A DNA stretch of 64,000 nt from Plecoglossus altivelis (Eukaryota; Chordata; Actinopteri; Osmeriformes; Plecoglossidae), in assembly GCA_036571765.1 (NCBI GenBank), contig BROE01000002.1, positions 24,091 through 88,090 of the forward strand, read 5' to 3'. The notes beneath the pieces are model-generated. The model was not told the origin of the DNA and searched no databases. It saw only the letters and a program-made list of their open reading frames with translations. This document shows, piece by piece, positions 34,701-48,091 of the stretch (position 1 is the first letter of the stretch; each line of letters opens with the position of its first letter). The position numbers and the translations under genes are program-made.

Positions 34701-35910
34701 GCAGTGGACAGGAGCAGGACTACAGTGGACAGGACAGGACTACAGTGGACAGGAGCAGGACCGCAGTGGACAGGAGCAGGACTACAGTGGACAGGACAGG
34801 ACTACAGTGGACAGGACAGGACTACAGTGGACAGGAGAGGAGCAGGACTGCAGTGGACAGGAGCAGGACTACAGTGGACAGGAGAGGAGCAGGACTGCAG
34901 TGGACAGGAGCAGGACTACAGTGGACAGGACAGGACTGCAGTGGACAGGACAGGACTGCAGTGGACAGGTGCAGGACTGCAGTGGACAGGACAGGAGCAG
35001 GACTACAGTGGACAGGAGCAGGACTGCAGTGGACAGGAGCAGGACTGCAGTGGACAGGACAGGAGCAGGACTACAGTGGACAGGAGCAGGACTGCAGTGG
35101 ACAGGAGCAGGACAGGACTGCAGTGGACAGGAGCAGGACTACAGTGGACAGGACAGGACTACTCAGTGGACAGGCAGACTAACAGTGACAGGAGAGAGGA
35201 GCAGGACTGCAGTGGACAGGAGCAGGACTGCAGTGGACAGGAGCAGGACTGCAGTGGACAGGACAGGAGCAGGACTACAGTGGACAGGAGAGGTGCAGGA
35301 CTGCAGTGGACAGGACAGGAGCAGGACTACAGTGGACAGGACAGGACTACAGTGGACAGGACAGGACTGCAGTGGACAGGAGCAGGACTGCAGTGGACAG
35401 GAGCAGGACTACAGTGGACAGGACAGGACTACAGTGGACAGGAGAGGAGCAGGACTGCAGTGGACAGGAGCAGGACTACAGTGGACAGGAGCAGGACCGC
35501 AGTGGACAGGAGCAGGACTACAGTGGACAGGACAGGACTGCAGTGGACAGGACAGGAGCAGGACTACAGTGGACAGGACAGGACTACAGTGGACAGGAGC
35601 AGGACTGCAGTGGACAGGAGCAGGACTGCAGTGGACAGGAGCAGGACTGCAGTGGACAGGAGCAGGACTACAGTGGACAGGAGAGGTGCAGGACTGCAGT
35701 GGACAGGACAGGACTGCAGTGGACAGGACAGGACTGCAGTGGACAGGTGCAGGACTGCAGTGGACAGGACAGGAGCAGGACTACAGTGGACAGGAGCAGG
35801 ACTGCAGAGGACAAGAGAGGGAAGATGTTCAGAGGAACGATGCAACAGCTTCTGTAATATTACAGGCACATTTGAGGGTGTGTGGGAGAGTGTGTGTGTG
35901 TGTGTGTGTG

Positions 35911-35945
<35 letters not shown>

Positions 35946-38900
35946 TAAGTGTGTGAGAGTTCATGGGAGTGACGTGTAATTTACAGGGAGTTGAAGTGAT
36001 AATTAGATTTCAATTACAGCCTGAGTTTTACTCCTCCCTTCTCATCTTCTTCCTCCTGTCTCTCTCTCTCTAACCCTCCCTGTCTCTCTCTCTAACGCTC
36101 CCTGTCTCTCTCTCTCTAAACGCTCCCTGTCTCTCCCTCTCTAACGCTCCCTCTCTCTCCCCTCTACCCTCGGTGTCTATCTCTCTCACGCTCCTTGCTC
36201 TCCCTCTCTAACCTCCCTGTCTCTCCCTCTCTAACCCTCCCTGTCTCCCCTCTCTCCACCCTCCCTGTCTCTCTCTCTCTAACGCTCCCTGTCTCTCTCT
36301 CTCTCTAACCCTCCCTGTCTCTCTCTCTCTAACGCTCCCTGTCTCTCCCTCTCTAATGCTCCCTGTCTCTCTCTCTCTAACCCTCCCTGTCTCTCCCTCT
36401 CTAACGCTCCCTGTCTCTCTCTCTCTAACGCTCCCTGTCTCTCCTCTCTAACGCTCCCTGTCTCTCTCTCTTTTTCTGTCTCTGTCTCTGTCCTGGCTGT
36501 CTCCTGTTTGTCTTGTCTGTCTCTCTTCTCTCTCACTGTCTATGTTTGTGAGGTAATCTGTGACTGTGAAAATTCCAAAACAGGAAAAGCAGAGTCCTTC
36601 TCCTCCAATGCAACAACACATCATGTGACCACGTCCAGATCAGTGCACTTTGACAATGAAGAGGGAAAGACGGGAGAAGAGGAAAGAGAGAGGAAAGATG
36701 AGAGAGAGAAGAAGAGAAAGAGGAGAGGAGATGTAGAGGCAAGGAGAGAGGGATAGGGAGGAGATAAGGAGAGGAGTAGAAGAGGAGAGCAGGGACAGAA
36801 AGGAGAGAGGAAAGAGGGATAGGGAGCAGAGGGAGTAGTGAGAGTGAAGAATGGAGGTGAGAGAGAGAGGGAGCAGGGAAAGAGAGATAAAGGAAAGCAG
36901 GGAGAAGAGAGAAGAGAGAGGGAAAGGGCGGAGAAAGGAAAATAAAGGAGAGAGAGATAAGGGATGGAGAGGAGAGGGAGTAGAGAGAAAGAGAGAGAAA
37001 AGGGAAGAGAGGGAGTAGAGAGAGAGGGAGGGAGGGGTTGGAGGAGGCGGTGGGGAGGGAGGTGTTGGAGGAGGCGGTGGGGAGGGAGGGGTTGGAGGAG
37101 TGGAGGGGAGGAGATGGAGGGAGTCAAAGGGGGAGATCAGAGATCAGGGAAGTGTGGGGGAGGAGAGGAGGGGGGTAGAGGGGCAGGGGGGTGGAAGGAG
37201 GTGGGGGAGAGGGCAGTGGGGAGTGGAGGGAGGGGGTAGAGTGGGATGTCCAGCAAATAAACCTTCCCAACTGTTTAATAATTCAGAGGTAAACCTGGTA
37301 CCATGTGTGCACACACATATACAGATAGAAAGAGCTACAGAGAGGATAGAAAAAGGAAAGAGGAGAGACAAGGAGGGAGGAGAGAGAGGAGAGAGGAGAG
37401 AAAAAGAGAGAGGAGAGGAAAGAGAGAGGAGAGGAAAGAGAGCTTTTCCCCAGATTACAGATTATGCCCATCAGATGAGGATTATACCCCCTCTGAGTGT
37501 ATGTGCAAATTATGTGTGTTGTATGTGTGTTTGAGTTCTGTGTGTGCTGTATAAATGTGTGTTCTATATGTGTGTGTGTTAAATCAAAAATTTAATTTGG
37601 GTTAACAACAGCGCACCTCTACTGTATATGGTAAATTCACACACACTTGTATACACACACTCACACACTGGTCTATATTCACACACACTCATATACACAC
37701 ACTCACACACTGGTCTATATTCACACACACTCACACACTGGTCTATATTCACACACACTCATATACACACACTGGTCTATATTCACACACACTCATATAC
37801 ACACACTCACACACTGGTCTATATTCACACACACACACTCACACACTGGTGTGTATTCACACACACTCATATACACACACTCACACACTGGTCTATATTC
37901 ACACACACTCATATACACACACTGGTCTATATTCACACACACTCATATACACACACTGGTGTGTATTCACACACACTCATATACACACACACTGAAACAT
38001 ATGTACATTTATACACATGCCTACATACTCAAATACTCACATTATGTGCTCTTTGTTTGTGTTCTAGAATTGTTGGGAACAGCGAAGAAAATTAATGTGA
38101 ACTTTCAGGACACTGATGGGTGAGTGTCACACACAGACACACACACACACCTATACTTTCACACACAGACACACACACAGACACACCGGTACTCTCACAC
38201 ACAGACACATACACATACACCTATACTCTCACAGACACACACACATACACCTGTACTCTCACACACAGACACACACACATATAATTTCACACACACACTC
38301 TCTCACATACTCACATACGCTCTCTCTTCTAACCTGGGTTAAGGTTAGAGAGAGTAACCACAGAGGTTAGGGTTAGACAGATAGAGTAACCACAGGGATT
38401 AGACAGAGAGAGTAACCACAGGGATTAGGATTAGACAGAGAGAGTAACCACAGGGATTAGGGTTAGACAGAGAGAGTAACCACAGAGGTTAGACAGAGAG
38501 AGTAACCACAGGGGTTAGACACAGAGAGAGTAACCACAGGGGTTAGAGACAGAGAGAGTAACCACAGGGATTAGGGTTAGACAGAGAGAGTAACCACAGG
38601 GGTTAGACAGAGAGAGAGTAACCACAGGGATTAGGGTTATACAGAGAGAGTAACCACAGGGGTTAGACAGAGAGAGTTACCACAGGGATTAGGGTTAGAC
38701 AGAGAGAGTTACCACAGGGATTAGGGTTAGACAGATAGAGTAACCACAGGGATTAGACAGAGAGAGTAACCACAGGGGTTAGAGACAGAGAGAGTAACCA
38801 CAGGGATTAGACAGAGAGAGTATCCACGGGGGTTAGACAGAGAGAGTAACCACAGGGGTTAGACAGAGAGAGTAACCATAGGGGTTAGGGTTAGAGTGTG

Positions 38901-41900
38901 TACGTGTGTGTTTGTATGTGTGTATATATGTGTATACATGTGTATGTGTGTGTGTATATATGTGTGTGCGTGTGTGTATATGTGTACAAGTGTGTGTATA
39001 TATACACACGTGTGTGTACATGTGTGTGCATGCATATGTGCATGCATATGTGTACATGTGTGCATACATGTGTATGTGTGTGTATGTGTGTACATGTGTG
39101 TGTATATGTGTGTACATGTGTGTGTGTATATGTGTGTACATGTGTGTGTGTGTGTGTATGTGCGTACATGTGGTCTCTGGTGTTGCACTTCATCCCTCTC
39201 TCTTGTGACCTACTTCCATTAATAAGCAATCTCTCTGCCCTGAAGCATGGTCACATGCATACACACCACAGTTCTACAGAAGAGCTACGATATGATTACA
39301 ATTATAGAATAGTTCATTTCCATCCGGTGAGGAAATGTTTCCTTTGCTTCAGTTTCCATGAAACAGATTACAGACAGTCAACTCTCCAGTCCATCAAAGA
39401 TAGTCCAAAATCATCTCAAACCATACATCCACTCACAGCTGGCCTGTTCCTACTGCACTATATGGATGAATAAATCTCTATGTGTGTGTGCAGGCTGTCT
39501 GCCCTGCACTATGCAGCCCTCAGTGGGAACAGAGACCTGCTCTCTCTGCTGCTGGAGGCCCAGGCTACAGTGGACATCAAGGACAATAAAGGTGCTGCTT
39601 CTCCCCTCTTCCACCTCCCCTCTTCCTCCTCCCTCTCTCCTTCTCCTCCCAACTTCCACCTCCCCTCTTCCTCCTCCTTCTCTCCTCCTCTATTCCTCCT
39701 CCTCCCCTCTTCCTCCTCCCCTTCTCCTCCACTATTCCTCCTCGTCTTCGCTTGCTCCGCCTCCCCTTACTCTTCTCTTCTTCGTCCTCCTCTCCCCTTA
39801 CCTCTCCTCCCCTCTACCGCCTCAACCTCCACCTCCTCCCTCCTTTTCCACCCTTCCTACACCTTTTCTTCGCCTCCCCTCCTCTTCACTGTCAATATTG
39901 AAGCATTTTGCACACAATTCACTCATTCACTAACTCACTCACTCACATACATGCAAAAGCACACACTCACATACCTGTGCATGCACATACATGCACTCAC
40001 ATACATGTATAGACATGCACTCCCATACATACACATATACACATACTCATACAAGCACACACATGCACATAAAACATCAATTAATCAATTAGTAGTAGAA
40101 TTAGTAATCTTATTGATTACTTTTGTTTGTTTGCAAGTGGTGTTCATGGGTGTGCGATGGTGTGTGTGTGTGTGATGATGTGTGTGTGTGTGTGCAATGG
40201 TGTGTGTGTGCGATGGTGTGTGTGTGTGCGATGGTGTGTATACGATGGTGTGTGTGTGTCTGTGTCATCAGGAATGCGCCCTCTACACTATGCTTCGTGG
40301 CAAGGAAAGACTGAACCAATGAAAATGCTTCTGAAGGCGGGTTCATCTGTGAATGGCCAATCAGAGGAGGGTCAGATCCCTCTCCACCTATCGGCCCAGC
40401 ATGGACACTATGACGGGGTAACCAATCACAGCTCTCCATACTCCTACTCCTGTCAATAAAATGAGACTGGATTTGTCTACAGGGTGTTGAACAGCCCCTA
40501 GATGGCTTTTTTGATGAAAGCTGTTTAGCAGCAATATTAAAATGACGTGTGTGAATGCAGGTGCTGCACTAACAAGGATGGCTTCAACAACCAGCAATCA
40601 TAAAGTGATTATTTTTCTCTGTGTGTATGTGTGTATGTATGTGTGTGTGGTCTCTGAATGCGTGTGTCCAGTCAGAGATGCTGTTGCAGCACCAGTCTAA
40701 CCCGTGTCTGTCAGACGCTGCAGGAAAGACTCCTCTGGACCTGGCCTGTGAGTTTGGACGAGTCGGGGTGAGACCTTCTTAAATCACCTGTCTATGTTTC
40801 TGCCTGTCTGTGTTTCTGCCCGTCTGTGTGTCTGCCTGTCACTGTGTGTCTGTGTGTCTGTCTGTCTGTGTGTCTGCCTGTCACTATGTGTCTGTGTGTC
40901 TGTCTGTCTGTGTGTCTGCCTGTCACTGTGTGTCTGTTTCTGCCTGTCTGTTTTTCTGCCCGTCTGTGTGTCTGCCTGTCACTGTGTGTCTGTGTGTCTG
41001 TCTGCCTGTCTGTGTGTCTGCCTGTCACTATGTGTCTGTGTGTCTGCCTGTCTGTGTGTCTGCCTGTCACTGTGTTTCTGCCTGTCACTGTGTTTCTGCC
41101 TGTCTGTCTGTGTGTCTGTCTGTCTGCCTGCCTGTCTGTCTGTGTGTGTCTGGCTGTGTGCCTGTGTGTCTGCCTGTCTGTGTCGCTCTGCCTAGTCACA
41201 ATATGGGTGTCGTCATGGTAACTCTGTGTTGTGTGTGCAGGTGTCGTCATGGTAACTCTGTGTTGTGTATGCAGGTGGTGCAGTTGCTGCTCAGCAGTAA
41301 CATGTGTGCCGCCATGTTGGAGCCATCAGACCCCACTGGTGTCTCTCCTCTCCACCTCGCTGCCAAGAACGGACACATCGATGTCATCCGGTCAGAAATA
41401 TATCCCTGATTCAAATCCTACCTGATTCAATTCTACCTGATTCAATTCTACCTGATTCAATTCTACCTGATTCAAAACCTACCTGATTCAATCCTACCTA
41501 GTCTATCCCTGATTCAAGTCTACTTGATTTAACCCTACCTGATTCAACGCTACCTAGTCTATCCCTGATTCAAGTCTACTTGATTTAACCCTACCTAGTC
41601 TATCCCTGATTCAATTCTACCTGATTCAATCCTACCTAGTCTATCCCTGATTCAAGTCTACCTGATTCAACCCTACCTAGTCTATCCCTGATTCAATTCT
41701 ACCTGATTCAAGCCTACCTAGTCTATCCCTGATTCAAGCCTTCCATGATTCAATCCTACCTAGTCTATCCCTGATTCAATTCTACCTAGTCTATCCCTGA
41801 TTCAAACCTACCTGATTCAATTCTACCTAGTCTATCCCTGATTCAAACCTACCTGATTCAATTCTACCTAGTCTATCCCTGACTCCATCCTACCTAGTCT

Positions 41901-44900
41901 AACTTTAACTCCATCCTACCTACCATGTGTGTGTATATATATGGTGTGTGTGTGTATATATATATATATGGTGTGTGTGTGTATATATGGTGTGTGTGTA
42001 TATGGTGTGTGTGTGTGTGTATATAAGGTGTGTTGCAGACTGCTGATCCAGGCTGGTATAGCCATCAACAGGCAGTCTGACTCTGTGTATATATGGTGTG
42101 TGTGTATATATGGTGTGTGTGTGTGTGTGTATATATATGGTGTGTGTGTATATATGGTGTGTTGCAGACTGCTGATCCAGGCTGGTATAGACATCAACAG
42201 GCAGTCTGACTCTGGCACTGCACTGCACCAGGCTGCCCTCTGTGGGAAAACAGAGGTAGTGCGTCTGCTGCTGGATGTGAGTCTCTCACACACAACATAC
42301 ACACACGCTAACCCTACACACACCGTACACCCACACACACACTAACCCTAACCCTACACACACCATACAAACATATACACTAACGCTAACCTTACACACC
42401 ATACTTACACTCACACCCTTTCACCCTCAGAGTGGGATCAGTGCAGGAGTGAGAAACACACTTTGTCAAACGGCTCTGGACATTGTGAACCAGTTCACCA
42501 GCACACAAGCCAGCAGAGAGATCAAACAGCTGCTGAGAGGTGAGGAGGGGGAGGGGAAGGGGGGAGAGGAGGGAAAGGAGGGGAAGAGGGAAAGGAGGGG
42601 AAGAGGGAAANNNNNNNNNNNNNNNNNNNTGTGATGTGTGCGTGTGATGTGTGCGATATGTGTGTGTGATGTGTGCGATATGTGCGTGTGATGTGTGTGT
42701 GTGATATGTGTGTGTGATATGTGTGTGTGATGTGTGTGTGTGTGTGATATGTGTGATATGTGTGTGATGTGTGTGATGTGTGTGTGTGTGTCTCTTAGAT
42801 GCGTCTGCAGCCATGCAGGTACGAGCGCTGAAGGACTACTGCAACAACTATGACCTGACCAGCCTCAACATTAAGACTGGAGACATTATCACGGTACATA
42901 CACACACACACACACACACACTCACACTCACACCCACAAACATACACAATTGTTTTTTTCTGTAGTAACTGTGTGTGGTTGTTGTGTGTGGTTGTTGTAT
43001 GTTGTTGTTGTGTATGTGTTGATGTGCGGTTGTTGTGTATGTGTTGTGTATTGTATCGAAGAATTCTTACGACAAATAACACGAAGATAATTGTACTATG
43101 TTGAATAGTGATAATCTCAAGTGTGGGCATGAGATGTTGACAGTGGAATGATGTGTAAAAATAATTACCGTCAATTCGTGCTATAAGCTGTGCAATGGGC
43201 TTGTTTGTGTCCATGTGTGTGTTGATTGTGTGTGGTTGGTTGTTTTTGGTGGTTGTGTGTGGTTGGTTGTGTTTGTTGATCGGATGATGTGCGCCACTTG
43301 GTTTGCTCCGCAATAATTACAGTTGTTAGAATACGTGAAATGTTGTGTGGATACATTGATCTCTTATCGTCGATTTCAGTAATAGATCTGATCAGCTCTA
43401 TCGTCAGAAACTCTCGTGCTCGATGTGTTAATCAATTTCATACTAGCATAGCTTCGAAACAAGCAGCCTTACATCCGGATTACCGACCTATGAGACAGGC
43501 AGGTTGTATCCATGACAACCGGACAGGAAATGACCGTGTGGGGTACTTCCCATCCAACATGGTGGAGGTGATCAAGAGGGCAACGCGCTCCCGCTCGACC
43601 CACAATCATACTTAAATTGTGCCATGGCAGAAGTTCGTGCATCGATAGTGTGATGCGTTTGTAGTGTGTGGATATCCGCTGTAGTAGATGTGTTTGTGCT
43701 GCTGCACCTATTTCGTGATGTTAAATAGGTGTGTTGTTCTTGTGTCCCGTGTGTGTGCTGATGTAGTGGTGTTCGTGTGTGTGCCTGAACAGTCTCTTCC
43801 ATTAGGTTTATATTGTGCTCACAAGTTTAAACACTCATTATCACGTCGTTAGTGGGTTTTATGTGTGTGCCGCCGTCGACTGTCCCGTTGTGTCCGTGTG
43901 TGTTTGTCGTGTGCTTGCATTTAATGTAGTCTCAGTCTGTCGGATTTGTGGTATAATTGTGTGTTTTGTGTCGTCGCGATCCAGTCAATGTGCTATGTTT
44001 ATTGCGTGTTAGTGCTGTTGTCGTGGTGTTTTGTTGGAACGTGTCAAGACGCGTGAAGGATAGTCGTTGTGGTTTGGTGTGATGCGTGCTTGCGAGATTT
44101 GAGGAGATGCATTATGGAGTTTTAGCAGTAGCTATCCAAAAACAACAACTTCATTCACAATACATACAAACATCTCAACAAAAAAATAATAATACCTAAA
44201 AAACCACAGTTCATTTAATCTAGAAGTAATAGTCTACCTAGCAGGGACTAGTCCTGCCAAAAGATATCCATATAATACCTGTCCTTCCTCAGCTCTACAC
44301 CTTACCTCTTAACCTCTCTCCTCACACCGCTCTCTCCCTCTCCTCCTACAGTTCCTGCTCTGCCACTATTCAGTTTGCATGGTTTGGCTGTTTGCTTCAT
44401 GTTATTGCTTTTGCTTTATAAGTTCTTCATCCTGAGTTTATATTTTATCTTCTAATATTAGTTGTATTTTAGCTCATATTAGTAATTTTATACTCAATCT
44501 GAAATAAAGAATATTCTTTGGGATATAAAAAAGATAAACTTACAAAAAAAAAAAACATAACTCGTAAGATAAAGGTATTACAAGAATGTAATTTGAATAA
44601 AAAAAACATACACATACAACGTCTTAGACCTGCTCAGGGTAAACCTAGTTTTTTCTTCAGTATATTATATCATGTCTTAGGTTATAGCTTTCTTGACTTA
44701 ACACTGCTTTAGGAGTTGTCGTTTGCCTTATACCTACTTCCTGGTACTGGCAAAACTAGGGCACACCACCTCCCACTAGGCACACCTACTGGTTGTACAC
44801 ACCAGTTCTCCCATTCGCCACTGCCCTCTAAAGCACTTGCTCAGAATGACCATAGAGTCACTCTAGCCATTTCTCTCCTTTCTATCATTCTAGAAATCCC

Positions 44901-47900
44901 ACTATAACCACCACTTACATAACAAACAACATCCATTCACGCCTTCACGAACTAGATCTGTCTCGTCCTTTGGCTATGCTCCACACTCTTTCTCTCCCCA
45001 CCCCCTGCGCTTCTTCCTCCTGCACCACCTGGCTACACCTCCTCAAAATAAAAAATACAAATCACCTTTCCTCTCACACCTTATCTAGGCTTCAACTAAC
45101 CATCCGTCTTACACCCAATGCCAATATTAATCTCCTATACCCAATGTAAGACCCCTCTTCCCCCTGCCCCTCTTCTCTCCACGAATCAGGAGCAGCACAG
45201 TCAGACAGGTACCTAGCAACCATCTGATCTTATTAACATAAAGTAACATCAGTTATGGCAACAACATATTACATCATCCCACCCACCAGCATAAGAGCCA
45301 ATACCATCCCACCACCTAGAACACAATAGCGTCATTCCACCCAGCAGATCACTAGACTATCAGATCAGGTACCCTGGCTACCATACAATCAGATCACCAG
45401 ACCAGTTACACTGGCTACTACACTACCAGATCAAGAGACCAGTTACCATGACTACCAGACCAGTTACCCTGGCTACCACACTATCAAGCTACCAGACCAG
45501 TTACCATGACTACCAGACCAGTTACCCTGGCTACCACACTTTCAGACTACCAGACCAGTTACCATGACTACCAGACCAGTTACCCTGGCTACCACACAAT
45601 CAGATTACCAGACCAGTTACCATGACTACCAGACCAGTTACCCTGGCTACCACACTATCAGACTACCAGACCAGTTACCATGACTACCAGACCAGTTACC
45701 CTGGCTACTACACTATCAGACTACCAGACCAGTTACCATGACTACCAGACCAGTTACCCTGGCTACCACACAATCAGATTACCAGTTCAATAGACTATTG
45801 TATTTAACACTTGACTGCTTCAAGTGAAGGCAGTATTCAGCCTGGTGCACTCTGATTGGCTGCTACTGGCTCTCCTGCACAATCTTCCATGCCATTGGTT
45901 CCTTCCCTGCTAGTATATAGTCTAGTAAGTGTGTGTGTCACAACTACTGTGTGTGTATGAGGGTGTACGAATGTGATGGCTGTGGTTCTTTTTCATGGGG
46001 TTGTTCTGATAGTTACAGATGCTGTGTGTGTGCATGTGTGTATGTATGGTGTATGTGTGCTCCAGGAACAAGAGGATCCAGCCCCCAGGGCTCTCCCACT
46101 CTAGGCCAGCTGGGGGGCAGCACTGAGGACATCTGGGTGCTGAGGAAACCCCTGGCAGGTTAGACCACACATTCATGTATATACGCATGTGTATTGATAA
46201 CATGGGGGTCTGTTTATAACTTGTGTAATATGTGTCATGTGTAACAGGAGGAGACAGGACTGGAAGTGTGGCCAGTATAGGGAGTGTTCGTTCCACAGGC
46301 AGCAGCCAGACCTCAGGAAATATACAAACCATCAGCACACCTACCCCTAGCTCACAGGCTAGCAACACACCTAATCCTAGCTCACAGGCTAGCAACACAC
46401 CTAATCCTAGCTCACACGCTAGCAACACATCTACCCCTAGCTCACAGGCTAGCAACACACCTAATCCTAGCTCACACGCTAGCAACATGCCTGGCCTCAA
46501 CACACATGGGCTGAACGCTCCAGGTCTCCATGCACAGGCAGAGGGAGTTAAGGTGCGTTGGTTTTCCTGGTTTTTACTTGCCTCTCAAAGTGTGCCGTAT
46601 CCTCACTAAACATGGTTACATGTGTGTGTGTGTGTACACGTGTGTGTGTACATGTGTGTGTGTACACGTGTGTGTGTGTACACGTGTGTGTGTGTACACG
46701 TGTGTGTGTACATGTGTGTGTGTACATGTATGTGTGTGCGTCCTCTGTAGCTTCTGGCTACTGTCTTGTCCCAGTCAGTGAAAGCCAAAGAACATCTACT
46801 GGAGCAGTCACGATCAGTGGAACAGTCAGCAGGTAAACACACACACACCGCACATATACACACACCACATATACATACTCACACACCACACATATAAAAA
46901 CACCACACACATGTAGACACACACCGCACACACACAGTCCCTTCATCTCACTTTCTCCATCTCTGTCCATTGCTCTCTCATCTTCACTCTCTCTTCATTT
47001 ATTCGTCCGTCTCCTCTACTTCCCTTTCAGCCTCCTGTGCTCAAGAGCAGAGGTCATTTGAACGGAAGGCAGAGGTGGCTGATGGGAAGGTGAGTTCTGC
47101 TCTATGGACTAACTCGTCACCATGGAGACACAGACAGAGCCCCAGCCTCCAGGCACACACTGTTCTCTAGAACAAGCTGAGTTATTGTTTTGTGTTCTAC
47201 AAGGACACAGATTTAGAGCTGTATAAAGTGTTTTGTGTTTTAGAAGGAGGCGGTTCTAGAGCTGAGGGTCTTTTGTGTTCTAGAAGGAGGCAGTTCTAGA
47301 GCTGAGAGAATGTTTTGTGTTCTAGAACGACGCAGTAGTGGCCTGGCTCAGTGAGTTTCAGCTGCAGTTCTACACCACCCACTTCCTCACGGCAGGATAT
47401 GACCTCCAGACCATTAGCTGCATGAGCCCTGAGGTAAGGTCACTTGACCTCAGCCTTGCTCTCCAGCCCCGCCCCCTGTCTGTCTGTCCAGGCTCCACCC
47501 AGCCCAGCTGGCCAATCAGCTATCAGACCACTCCCTGACCTCTGACCCGGATGATGTCATCATAACCCTCCTGTCTGTGTCACCTGACCCTGGTGTGAGT
47601 CCTCAGAGATAGCCAATCACCTCTCATTCTACCTGCATCATTTGTATGTACTTGATGCAACCTCTTTTGCATGTAACAAACAACCTGTAGTTGAGCTGTG
47701 TGTGTCTTTGTCTGTGCTTGCCTGTGTGTTTGTGTCTGAGTGTGTGTGTGTGTGAGTGTGTGTGTGAGTGTCTGTAATGTATAACTGTAATGTTTGACTA
47801 TCAGTGTCTATCTATGTGAGAAACCAACACATTGTACCTGGTATGTTAATTAACTGTCCCCTACACTGTGTTTTTGTGTGTGTGCATGCGCGCGTGTGTG

Positions 47901-48059
47901 TGTTCATACATGCATGTGTGTATGTGTGTGTGTCGGTGTGTGTGTTCATGCATGCTTGTGTGTGTATGATATGCTTGTGTGTGTGTTTGCATGCATGCCT
48001 TTGTGTGTGTATTTGTGTGTGTGTGCATGCATGCCTTTGTGTGTGTGTGTATGATATGC

Positions 48060-48091
<32 letters not shown>

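Noticed and set aside
33199..35948. Three overlapping plus-strand ORFs of 659-909 codons
   Set aside because: All come from one stop-free minisatellite, with the same repeat peptide in shifted frames; it lies within a caskin1 intron.
40792..41250. ORFs in the TGTCTGCCTGTC array
   Set aside because: Simple repeat in an intron; only 41275-41390 is coding.
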